A stretch of 64,000 nt of DNA from Ficedula albicollis. Taxonomy: Eukaryota; Chordata; Aves; Passeriformes; Muscicapidae. The stretch lies in contig NC_021681.1 of assembly GCF_000247815.1 (NCBI RefSeq), positions 6,322,713 to 6,386,712 of the forward strand, read 5' to 3'. Below the pieces are notes generated by a model. It worked only from the letters and a program-made list of their open reading frames with translations, searched no databases and was not told where the DNA came from. The position numbers and the translations under genes were made by a program. Below are positions 1 to 10,620 of the stretch, piece after piece (position 1 is the stretch's first letter; the number at the start of each line of letters is the position of its first letter).

Positions 1-393
1 TATTCCTCAAATGCATTTCCAGGAAGGTTTTAATTTTCTTTTGGTCAGTACTGAGACACCCTTCTCCCCACCAAGGATTAGTGTATTATGTCAACCAACG
101 CCCACAACCCAGCCTGATTTTCAGCCTCATGGTATAGTTTGTGTCCCTCAAATGCTGATATCTAAGTTTGCAAAACTAACTGCCCAGGTAGAGCAGTAAT
201 GGAATTGTATGCTTTAGACTACATCTTTTGTCAACATCCCCTTCTCTTTCCAAGACATTTAGCAAGTCCTACAGGCTTTACAGGCTGCAGAACAGAAACA
301 CAACTCCAATCTAACTTTACTTCCAGTCCAGAAAACACACAAACAAACAAACACACAAGCCACACTTTCATCTCTACTTTGCAGACAACTTAC

Positions 394-539
394 TTAGCAT
401 GGAGGCCATTCTTTTCAGGCATATTCCAGGAGCTCTGGGTCACATTAATAAGACTGTTGGTGGCCTTGAGAACTGCAATCCACTCAGCATCATACTCCAG
501 CGAGTCGCCTGCATTGGGATCATGCTCCACATCTATTAT
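394..539 (-). CDS. DBR1: DBR1 exon 7
   Basis: 146 bases encoding [20 protein letters not shown] through [10 protein letters not shown] and two bases of the next codon. The acceptor AAGTAG follows a T-rich stretch and keeps the frame; the donor is GTAAGTTG. Exon 8 (expected to start with WDY) is not found between 1 and 390, so it lies outside the window. Confidence 0.92.
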
Positions 540-3500
540 CTACTTACAAATACACAGAAAACAGATGAAGTGAGTTATTTCTCTTGATACCAGAGTCTGA
601 TTAAAGTGTCAAATGTTACTTTCACTGTACAGAGTTTTAATGAAAGTACACTGAGCTAGTGGTCTCAACCAGACAAGTCCTCTCATGCCAGCCCCCCATA
701 AGGGACTAACAAAGGACAATCAGTAACTAAAAAATCCATTTCTGAATTTCAGCTTAGAGCAATTAAAAAGTAGAACACTCTCCTCCCTTACTGCCAGCAA
801 CTGGACAGTGATGCAACTTAGAAAGAGAATTTGCCTGCTCCTCAATTCATGCTACCTTCTGTTGGAGGTTAGGACTTTTTCCTTTTTATTTTTTAGTTCC
901 TCTTAGGGAATTTTTCTCCCATTTGTTGCCTAAGAGACCAGAACAACAGATACTTTAGGGAAACAAAAGATGTGGGCAGGATGAGGGAGGGGTGCAGTTT
1001 GCTCCATCTCTCAGCTAGTGGGTTTTCTCTTGGGAAGAGGAGAGATCTGCCAGATTTTGGCTGGGGTGTGAGGGGCTGGGGTTGGCCTTCGTTGGTTGTC
1101 AGGATCAGAGGTGAGACAGTTGCGGTCTTGATGCCGGGCTGCTGCTGCAGGGAGAATTCACTGCCATCACAGAGTTCAGTCCTTCACTGCTTCCTCCTTA
1201 CTGTGGGTGAGCCTCTGCTGTCAGAGCTGCCATGGGACTGGGACTTTATTAACACCCAATCTCCCTGGGAAGGACCCTCACTATCTACTCGGGTGCATCA
1301 GGGAAAAGTCCTCCTGGCTCCAAGGAAGCCTCTTCCAGCTGCCTTCAGGAGCCCAAAGCCACTGCACAGCCCCGGCCATTTTCTGCCGCTGCTTTGGGCT
1401 TTTTGCTACACTTGAGCCTGAAACTCAGCGCCCACCGGGACCCTGCTGCTTCTGCCTCTCTTCCACCTTCAAAGGTAGTTACTAGGGCAAATGGATCCTA
1501 CCACACATCCAGAGTACAGAAAATGAACCACTTTCCCCTCGGGATGATAAATAAAAGCCACTCTAACACTAGTAAAACACCTGAGTGCATTTTTAAAACA
1601 TGCTGTCAGCAGCTCACTCTCACAGCAAACTATTTTAGACTCATCCATTGAAGTCAGGTACTTGTTCTAAGATGGATGGAAATGGTAGGATTAAGGAAAC
1701 ACAGTGCCTACACAACACATTCTGCTTAGTTCAGGATAAAATCTTACGAAGACCATTCCACACACCTAGCATTCCTAGTTTCTTTAAAATTCCTCCATTT
1801 ACCAGCACTATGCTTCATCTCATATCTAAGAACAGCACTAGCAGTTCAAATAGATGAAATGCTTAAAGTGTAAACCTTTCTACTCAATGTTCATCACCTG
1901 CAGGAAGTCTCTGTGTGGCAGGCATTTATCCAGAGCCAGAAACTTGGTTGCTTTTGGTAACTCTTCTTTGGAATTTGTCTAGGAAGAAAATGGTGTTAAA
2001 ACAATCATTAGCACTTATGCGAAATTTGACCATTCTAAACATGCTGTATAGACAGGTTTAAAGGTATAATTTCTACAGAAAAGTAACTTCCTAAAATAGA
2101 AAATTAGCAGGGGCAAAGAGAAGGACAGACTTCACTGGGAGTCTAACAGGAAGCAGGATGCAGATGATAGGAATATAAAGCAAGAGCTACATTTCAGCAC
2201 TAACCAAGGCAGCTGAGTACACCCAGCCTTGGAGCAAAACAAAAAACTGTACCTTAATTTGAAACAGACTTGTTGAGCCTACATGGTCTGAAGTTACATT
2301 TTTACAGAAAGACAACTTGCAAAAAGGAACAGCACTGGCACCACTTCAGGAATAACTATTTCAACTACAGACTGGTTTTTGGCTTAACCCGCAAAGCTGC
2401 ACTAGAGGGATCCTCCCACCGTCACGGACGCTCTCACCCTCTTCAGTCGTTACCTTACCACCTTTTTTGAAGTTGTCCCCTTTTTCTCACCTATTTCTCC
2501 CCAACAGAGCAGAAGAGTGCTTTTCTATACAGTTAAATTAACAAGTTTCAAGAACAATAACTTCAGCTATTTCATGCTGTTCCTGAAGATGATTAGGGAG
2601 TTACACCCCTCATTTATAACATCTCTTTAATTTACATAGAATAGTAGTCCTAACAGCAGTTAATCTTTCATGGTTTTAACTGAGTTTTAAGAACAAAAAC
2701 CATTAAATTGCTTTTCTGGACATGACTATATGCACTAGAATTCTAAAGTGTACCTGGGACACATACATTCCTCATTTTTTGTCCCCCTTTACCTCGTGTT
2801 GCATGAAAGCTGCAAATTTAACGTGGAGATGTGCTGAGAACCAGTAGGTGGGTTTCAGGTGCTGCAGAAGCTCTGAAGCAGCAGGGCTTCCCAACGTGTT
2901 GCTCTCCACTTCTTGACGGAAGAAGGATTTCATTTTGAGGAGCTGTTTCTTGTTTCCATAGTGATAGATGCTCCTTGGCCAGTCATGTGACATGAATATA
3001 TCGATTGGACGCTTCAGCTGTCAGGCCAAAAAGCACATGGCTTAAATACAACATATTGACAACAAAGGAGTTTAGAAATACCAGAGGCAGCCAGCTGTGC
3101 TTTATACTGCCTTATAAAAGAGTTCATACCATCACCTCAAGTCAGGCACTCAGAGGAAATCATAGCTAGAGAGCAAGTCCTCTGCCCACATTCAAAGGCA
3201 TCTTCTTCCTCATGAAATTTTTAAAAGCTTTATTTAAAAGGGATAATGGCTAAGCACAATATTCCTCCTCAAAGGACACATCTCTAAGAGCTCTGATCAA
3301 TGTGCTAAGGAATGTTTTAGTTCAATATCCAGCATACTTTACCAGATTAGCTTTAACTTCCTAATTCTAAATTAATGAAAAATACCCTTGTTTAAAATAA
3401 CAGGCTTTTCACTAACCTGTTTGAGTTTGAAGACTTCGATATTCCTCACATGGTAAGCGCTTCTGATGGTCTGCTGGTTGTACGGTGGGCACTCAAAGTG

Positions 3501-5075
3501 GCCTGAAATTTGAAAACAAGAATAGTTGCCTGAATCACTAGTTCCCTCTTACACAGCAGCTCTTTGGGGTCACACAGGCATCTAGAATAGCCCCAAATAC
3601 AACGCTGTGATTTTTCATGATTGTTCAGAGTTCTGTACTCTGAAACAGACTTGTTTAACAGGTTCAGCAGCAGCCTAAACATCCCTGTCACTGCCCACAG
3701 GCACCACAGGATCCGGAAGCACCAACATGTACCCTGACAAAAGGGATGAGTATCCAACTTTGCCCTGGGACAAAAAAGATGAATACCTAGAATAGCTCCT
3801 ACATGCTCTACAGAATTTACAGAAAAATTGCTTTTTTAGTTATTGCCAAAAGAGTCTCGTCTCATGCCCCTCACACAATATTCAGGCATATAAAGTACCC
3901 CCTTGATGATAGGAAATTTAATTAGCATTTACAGGTATTAGACAGAATCAAGTATTCTGGAAAACTGGTTCACAACTTTGCAGCTTGAAAACCACCCGCA
4001 AAGCTTCTCTGAAGCTGTTTGTTAGTAAAGATAGCACAGTACAGTAACAATAAGGACCACTCTTTCAAGTGCTGAGATCAGAAAGAATAAACTATCTTCT
4101 ACTCACTGACATGGGGTATCATCTGTGACAAGATTTTGCCACCCTTCCCAGGAAGAACTCTTCAACACACACCCACATAACCAGGAGGAACCAGATCTAC
4201 TGATCCTAAGCCTCAGGGCAGGACAATATATTTATATAATGTCACAGTTATAAACTGACTGCTTCACTCAAGGAAAATCAAACAGTGTTGCACTGCACGC
4301 TGAAAGGACACTGCCATGGAAAAATTAACAATATTCCAACAACGCTCCAAAGGCGCCTTGCTTCCTGCTGTGGTCACCGGGCAGCTACAGAGTCATCTCA
4401 GAAAAATCCGTGTATTGAGCCAAGGGTGGTTTCCAGGCTAAGAGACGGTTCAGGGCTGAGCACAGCAGTCCCTCACACCACGCCGCTGCCCCGGTACCTT
4501 TCCGGTAGTCGTGAGACTTGAAGATGCCCGAGATGCCGCCGATCCTCACGCCGCGGAACCGCACCACGCCCGCGTAACCTGCGGGACACGGGAGGGCGGT
4601 CACGGAGGGGCCGGGCAGGGGCTGTGGGGGAAACCGCCGGGGGACTGGAGCGGAGGGACCTTACCCAGGTAGTAGATGTTGGGCGCGACCCACCCGCCGT
4701 AGGGCAGCTCCTGCAGGTGGTTGGAAGCCTCGTGGTTGCCGCCGATGAACACGGTGAGCACCGGGGCTTTCTTCTCGCCCGAGTAGTACCTGCGGAGACA
4801 CGGCAGCTGCTGAACACGGCCAAGCCCGCGTGGGTCGGGCCGGGGTCGGGCCGGGGGCGGGCCGGCGGCGCTCACCACCGGTAGAAGGTCTGCATGTCCC
4901 GGTACTTGGCCGGCACGGCCATGCACCGCAGGTCCGCCTCGTTGCGCACGGCCTGGAAGTCCCCGCAGCAGAGCAGCAGGTCGGGCCGCACGTTGTGGCG
5001 CCGCTGCAGCAGCTCCAGCGTCTCGTACATCTTGTCCAGGGCGCCGTGGCAGCACCCGGCCACAGCCACCTTCAT
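394..5075 (-). CDS. DBR1: DBR1, RNA lariat debranching enzyme (partial; exons 1-7)
   Basis: DBR1 hydrolyses the 2'-5' phosphodiester bond at the branch point of excised intron lariats, mainly in the nucleus. Joining 5075-4879, 4789-4665, 4578-4498, 3502-3417, 3017-2793, 1978-1898 and 539-394 gives one open frame of 313 codons plus two bases, with GT-AG at every intron. The metallophosphoesterase signature is complete: AGCCHG at residues 6-11, CCGDFQ in exon 1, GGNHEA around N84/H85, SHDWP with H174, and SAHLHV with H226/H228. These are the expected metal and active-site positions. The start is the conserved [11 protein letters not shown]; purine-rich context and a CpG-rich upstream region agree. 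Vertebrate DBR1 is about 540 residues, so the rest of the lariat-binding region and the acidic C-terminus lie beyond position 1. The frame shows no damage. Identity rests on motif and exon-level resemblance to vertebrate DBR1 recalled from knowledge. Confidence 0.97.
1898..1978 (-). CDS. DBR1: DBR1 exon 6
   Basis: 81 bases (27 codons) containing the conserved [18 protein letters not shown]. Acceptor TTCCTAG, donor GTGATGA. The first ten codons differ from what I recall of mammals; this is normally a variable linker. Confidence 0.93.
2793..3017 (-). CDS. DBR1: DBR1 exon 5
   Basis: 225 bases (residues 164-238). It carries [18 protein letters not shown] and the C-terminal metal site motif [10 protein letters not shown]. 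Acceptor CTGACAG, donor GTAAAG. Confidence 0.96.
3417..3502 (-). CDS. DBR1: DBR1 exon 4
   Basis: 86 bases encoding GHFECPPYN through [10 protein letters not shown] (residues 135-163). Acceptor AATTTCAG, donor GTTAGTG. It joins exon 5 between codons. Confidence 0.95.
4498..4578 (-). CDS. DBR1: DBR1 exon 3
   Basis: 81 bases encoding the conserved [19 protein letters not shown] stretch. Acceptor CCCGCAG, donor GTACCG. It splits a glycine codon at each end. Confidence 0.94.
4665..4789 (-). CDS. DBR1: DBR1 exon 2
   Basis: 125 bases, from YYSGEKK to PNIYYL, with the GNHEA metal-binding motif. Acceptor CCGCAG, donor GTAAGG. The flanking introns are only 89 and 86 bp, so exons 1-3 lie within the CpG-rich start of the gene. 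Confidence 0.95.
4879..5075 (-). CDS. DBR1: DBR1 exon 1 (coding part)
   Basis: It encodes residues 1-65 plus two bases, including the first metal-binding motif GCCHG and the CCGDF motif. Two overlapping donors exist, after 4879 and three bases further on. The one after 4879 restores the conserved [10 protein letters not shown] junction; the other would insert one residue (W), so the upstream donor is preferred. Confidence 0.93.
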
Positions 5076-5213
5076 CGCCGCCGCCGGAATGAGCGGGCGC
5101 CGCGCGCCTTCCGCGTCACCGCCGCGCGCGGCGTACGTCACCTCCCCGCGCTCCACTGCGTCACCGCCGCGCCTGCGCCGTGTGGGGACGCGGCTCGGGG
5201 GGGGTACGGGCCG

Positions 5214-5214
<1 letters not shown>

Positions 5215-5273
<59 letters not shown>
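5215..5273. repeat. (G)59 homopolymer
   Basis: There are 59 consecutive G on the plus strand, about 140 bases upstream of the DBR1 start codon, flanked by GC-rich unique sequence. It may be a compressed or misread GC-rich promoter segment. A true mononucleotide tract of this length would be highly unstable. Confidence 0.95.
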
Positions 5274-5277
<4 letters not shown>

Positions 5278-5390
5278 CCTTCATCGCCGCTGGCCGCGCG
5301 CTGCGCAGAGCGCTGCTCTGAGGGACCCTTCCCGGTCATCTCCGCTGCTCCCCTCCCGCCCTAACCGAGCACGGATGTCCCTGACCCGGT

Positions 5391-5925
5391 GACATCTGAT
5401 GATCCCTTCCAGCCTTGCCCGTTCTTCACAGAAGGGCATTGCAATGGGCTGCCCGAGGAGGTGATGGAGTCACTGTCCCTGAGGTGTTCTGGAGCGAGTT
5501 CAGAGCAGGGAGCGGAGCTGGGGAAGGGACACCAGTCTGAGAGAAGTGGCTGAGGGAGCTGGGGCTGGCTCAGCCTGGAGAAAAGGAGGTTCAGGGGGGC
5601 TTCTTGCTCTTCACAACTCCCTGTTGACAGGAGGGGGAGGTCGAGCTCTGCTCCCAGGGAACAGGGACATGACAGGAGGACATGGCCTCAAGCTGCACCA
5701 GGAGTGGTTTAGGTTGGACATCAGGAGGAATTCCTTCATGTAAACGGTGATTAGGCACTGGAAAATGAGCTCCCCAGGGGGGTGGTGAAGTCCCCACCCT
5801 GGAGGTGTTTGCGGAAAGACTGCACGTGACGGTCAGTGCCCTGGTCCGGTTGTCGAGGCGGGGATCGAACTCCATGATCTCGGGGTCTTTTCCAGCCTTA
5901 GTAAATGACTCTGTGATTCTGTAGC
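5391..5925 (+). mobile_element. CR1 LINE 3'-end fragments (rearranged)
   Basis: The right-hand part (about 5535-5923) follows the avian CR1 3' region: a GGAGAAAAGGAGG block, a CTTCACAACTCCCTG block, GGCCTCAAGCTGCACCAGG, and a tail ending in GACTCTGTGATTCTGT. The left-hand part (5391-5530) repeats CR1 pieces such as TGATGATCCCTTCCAGCC and GAGGTGATGGAGTCAC, so two truncated insertions appear to overlap. No reverse transcriptase frame survives. Confidence 0.75.
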
Positions 5926-8629
5926 TGGCCAGTGGGACCTTCCCTCTGGGCAGTAACACTAGCACAGCGATGAGCACCACGGCCTTTAACTGGTCAGGAA
6001 GACTCGTCACACTCACAGAGTGTAACCACACTGCGGGGCAGGAGCCCCTGCAGGGCTACCGGAGCTGCACAAGGAGGGCTGCACAAGGGAGCTGCACAAG
6101 GAGGGCTGCACAAGGAGGGCTGCACAAGGAGGGCTGTTCAGCTCCCCCGGCACCACAGCACCCGCCGGGCGCTGCCCGCACCTCCTCGGCCAGCCCTGTG
6201 GGGAGCAGCAGAAGCTCTACTAGTCCCTCACTGCGTGGCTCACAGACCACAAAGTGGTGGTGGAGTAGCACGAGCAGTGCCTGTGCACACTTCCACCTGG
6301 CGTTTGAGCTGATAAAACACGGAGTCGGGGCTACTTCGGCCTCAGGCAGGCATGTTTTCAGCATAGCCAAGCACTGGCTTCTGTAACTTTGTGGCACACA
6401 GGGACAGACAGAGTCAGTGACATCACCAGGGCAAGCGCCTGTGTATGAGGCGGGGTGAGATATCGGGTATCTCCCTTTTTCCTTGCGGACTGACAGGCTC
6501 CTCTTTGGAGAGCACTGATTTCCTGCTTTGGAAGGACAGTAGATTGGATTGTAGGGTGGCCTTGTACTGTCATGTAGTAAAACTGCTCCAGAGTTTTTCC
6601 ACTTCAATACTGGTTTGGAGGTTTTTTTAGTCTTGGGGTTGAATAAAATTGCTAGGACATAGTTAAGCATTAATTGATACTGCTTCCCCTGTAATCATGG
6701 AACCAAGCAGACATTCCTGTTCGCCCATGGTAGCAAGCATTACAAAATGGCCTCTCTTTTGATACTAAGAAAATATGAGTGTTGTCTCCTACATTTCATA
6801 ATTTCACAGTGTTGCATTACTCTGTGTATTTTGGGGCTCATCCAAGCCCAGATGAAGTGAAGGGGAAAATTCCTCTGGCTTCCAAACCCCACAAGTCTCC
6901 AAGGGGAAAGCACACACGGTAGTGCTTTGGGTGCACTTGGCTCTTTCTCTAACTTTGCGTAGACCTACCTGGAGGAGTGCAAGAACTCATAAGTCACTTT
7001 CCTCTCCTGGGAAAGCTTTCCAACTCTCTGGGGAAGAACAGCAACCTCTTGCATTTTCCATCTCTCAGACTTCCGGAAAGAAGGTGGTGAGAGACAGAAA
7101 AGGTCCATGAATCTCTGGAAGGTACCACCTTACCCAGGGTACACCATCTCGACGGGCTTCCTGATACGCCTGCTCACCCAAATTTATCTCCAGCCAGGCA
7201 AGGTAAGCTGATACTTTAATTGTGTTTCCTGAGTTAGTTGGGTTGGGTCCATTTCTTATACTCCATGTGCCACTTATCCCAAGTGAACTGGTGCACAACA
7301 GAGTCTATAAAGCTGGCTTCTTTTATGTCAGAGTATTTTAGTATTTGTACACTACTCATGATGCATCTCCATATCCGTAATTAAATTCAGTGTTCACTGA
7401 TCAAAACTGCTCTGACCTTTCCAGAGCACAAAGGGAATCAGCCATGCTGCTGTTTACAGGGTAAGTGGCAGCAAGTTAATGCTTAACTATGTTATTGTAA
7501 TTTTGTTCAGTCCTTCAAGACTGTTTGAAAACCCATGTGACTGAGGCACAGCTCTCTTCCAGCACATGATTGACTCATGTTTGGCCTTGGATCGGGTTTT
7601 GCAGTCAGAGTCTCTTGCCCCAGTTGCCTGTACATGTGTCTTGTGCCTGAATGTCCAGTCCTGCAGCAGAGGACTGCATGCACATCCTGTCCTGCATGAA
7701 TGGCCGGGGAACTGTGAGGCCAAGTAGGGAAAAGTCTCAACAAGCAAGCTCAGGTCAGTAGATTGCTTGGGTAGGAGATATTTTCTCTTTCAGATGTTGC
7801 CTGTCTGCACTGACCAAAAAGTAATGTTTTCTTCCTGAGCTGACTATGGTAGGTTAGTACCATGAAAGTAGTTTTTGTCTGCAGAGAAATGAAGAATAAA
7901 AGGCATCTGAAGGGGCTGTGGATGACAGAGGTTCTTCCCCCATCTCTGAGAATGGAGTGAGAAGACCTTTTGAAGACTTTTCTGTCAAGTGCTTCCTAGT
8001 GCTTTTAGAGTATACTAACAGGTTTCTAGCATGATTTACACATTACTGAAACAAAGGAGAACAGCAAAAGGGAGGCATCTGTATTTGACTTTTGGGGATG
8101 GATAGCATGGCTGAGAAGGGAGGTACAAGGAGAAGTGCTGGGAGACAGTGTTTGTGAAGGAGAGGGAGGTACACTGGAGTGCAAGAGACAAATCTGATGT
8201 GTTCCAGCTGAGATTTTGAGCTGCCTCTGTAAGCTGTGAGGGCATGTGAGGTGGCAGGATGGCATGTGTGTGCAACTGAAGGGAGGAGCTGCTGCAACCA
8301 GACAAGACTAAAGCTCCCTTAGGAAAAGGCCCCACGAGGCTGGCCTGAATATCACATGGCTTACCTGCAGCTGTGTCCAGGTGTCTTTGAGCATCTCCTC
8401 CCCTAGATCATGTCTGATGATTGCAACATGATCTGCAGTGCAGCAACACAGCTGCCAACGCAGGGCCTGTTCCAGGCTGAGGCGCTGCAGCTGCCTCCCT
8501 GTTCCAGCTGCACCAACAGGTCTCTATCCCTCTTAATTTGTACCTTTTGCCAGAGGACGCTGCTTTGCCAGAGGGCACTACTGATGGCCTCCAGCCAGTG
8601 AGGGCTGGAAGCTGTCTGGAGGGAGAGAT
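5926..8629. other. Intergenic DNA between DBR1 and PPP2R3A
   Basis: No gene is recognised. Open frames here are short, lack splice context and do not resemble known proteins. A small minisatellite lies at 6061-6136. The rest is ordinary unique sequence of moderate G+C. Confidence 0.6.
6061..6136. repeat. 15-bp minisatellite
   Basis: Five tandem copies of a unit close to GGCTGCACAAGGAGG, with one shortened copy. It follows the CR1 fragments closely. Confidence 0.85.
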
Positions 8630-9491
8630 GAAGCAACCCTCAGTAAATTTGCAGACAACAGGTTGGTTGGGAGTGTTGATCTGTTCAAGGGCAGGAAGGC
8701 TCTGCAGAGAGACCTGGACAGACTCGATCAAAGGGCTGAGGATGACAGCATGAGGTTCAGTAAGGTCAAATGCTACATCCTGCACTTGGGTCGCAGCAAC
8801 CTCCTGCAGCTTCAGCCTCGGGCAGGGGTGGGCTTGAGAGCTCCTCGGCAGGAAAGGACTCTCAGGTGCTGATCAACAGCAGCTGGATATGAGCCAGCAG
8901 CATGGACATAAAGGCCAGTGGCATCCTGGCCCGTATCAAGAGCATTTGTAGCCAATAGGACCAAGGAAGTCATTCCTCCCCTGTAGTCAGCGTTGGTCAG
9001 GCTGCACTGCGTTCAGTTCTGAGCCCTTCACCTCTAAAAGGACATTGAGGGGTTGTAGCATATCCAGAGAAGGGCAACAAGGCTCGGGACGGGGCTAGAA
9101 AATATGCCCCATGAGGAAGAGCTGAGGGAGCTGGGTTTGTTTAGCTTTGAGAAGGCTCAGGGGGGACCCATCGCTCTGCACAACTCCCTGACAGGAGGCT
9201 GTAGTGAGGTGGGGCCGCTCTCTGCCGTGCCTGTAGCGAGACGACAGGAGGAAATGGCCCTAAGGCAAGACAGAGGAGATTCAGATTAGCTATTAGAAAA
9301 ATATTTTCACTGTTTGAGGGGCCAGGCATTGGAATAGGTGATAGAGTCGTGGTTCGTGGAGGTGTAGAAGAGGCGTCTGGATCTGGCGCTGGCTGATGTG
9401 GTTTAGGGGTTACAGTGACAGTGCAGGCTGCATGGTCGGACTTGATGATCCTGGAGGTCTCTTCCAACCTTGACGGTTTTGTGATTCTATA
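8630..9491 (+). mobile_element. CR1 LINE, 5'-truncated
   Basis: Successive blocks match the avian CR1 3' region in order: AAATTTGCAGACAACA, GGCTCTGCAGAGAGACCTGG, a TGCACTTGGGTCGCAGCAAC block, ATGAGCCAGCAGCATG, GGACATTGAGG, CCAGAGAAGGGCAACAAGG and GCTGAGGGAGCTGGG. The tail GGAGGTCTCTTCCAACC leads to GTGATTCTAT at 9481-9490. The frame of the reverse transcriptase end is broken by substitutions and indels. It ends about 40 bases before the long G run. Confidence 0.9.
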
Positions 9492-9529
9492 AGGCCGTCG
9501 GTGGGTTCCTGAGGGGAAAACAAAACCCG

Positions 9530-10398
<869 letters not shown>

Positions 10399-10620
10399 CT
10401 GGCGCGGTCCCGGAGGGTCTGGCGGGGTGCGCTGAGGGCGGTGGGGATCGGGGGTGCCCGCCCCGCACGCGTTGAAGCACTGGAGCTCCGTGGTGCCGGG
10501 GCTGTGAGCTGTCCCCGGAGAGTTGTCCCCAGGGGCTCAGGCGTAGCAGGTTCTGAGCACAGCGTGTTCCCCGCCCGGGCTGGCCCGGAGGTGTTGGCTG
10601 TTGGCAGCTGAGGTTAACTC
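10399..10620 (+). promoter_or_regulatory. CpG-rich region, likely PPP2R3A promoter / first non-coding exon
   Basis: This is a CpG- and GC-rich block with many CGCG, CCCGCC and GGCGGT motifs, directly right of the 867-base G run. It is the only CpG-island-like block upstream of the PR130 coding exon. PPP2R3A is known to have a non-coding first exon, so this is the best candidate for its transcription start. I cannot choose a donor site with confidence. Part of the island may be hidden by the G run. Confidence 0.5.

Larger units (their letters stand above)
4440..5390. promoter_or_regulatory. CpG-rich promoter region of DBR1
   Basis: This stretch is far richer in G+C and CpG than the rest of the window. 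It spans DBR1 exons 1-3 and about 300 bases upstream of the start codon at 5075. No TATA box is seen just upstream, as is usual for CpG-island promoters. The transcription start cannot be fixed from sequence. A 59-base G run (5215-5273) interrupts it and may replace real promoter sequence. Confidence 0.7.

Noticed and set aside
1..390. DBR1 exon 8 at the left edge
   Set aside because: No minus-strand frame here carries the expected WDYS or later DBR1 motifs, so the exon is taken to lie outside the window.
4830..5364. Plus-strand frames with glycine runs over the DBR1 start
   Set aside because: They are shadows of DBR1 exon 1 and of the 59-base G run; no splice or family support.
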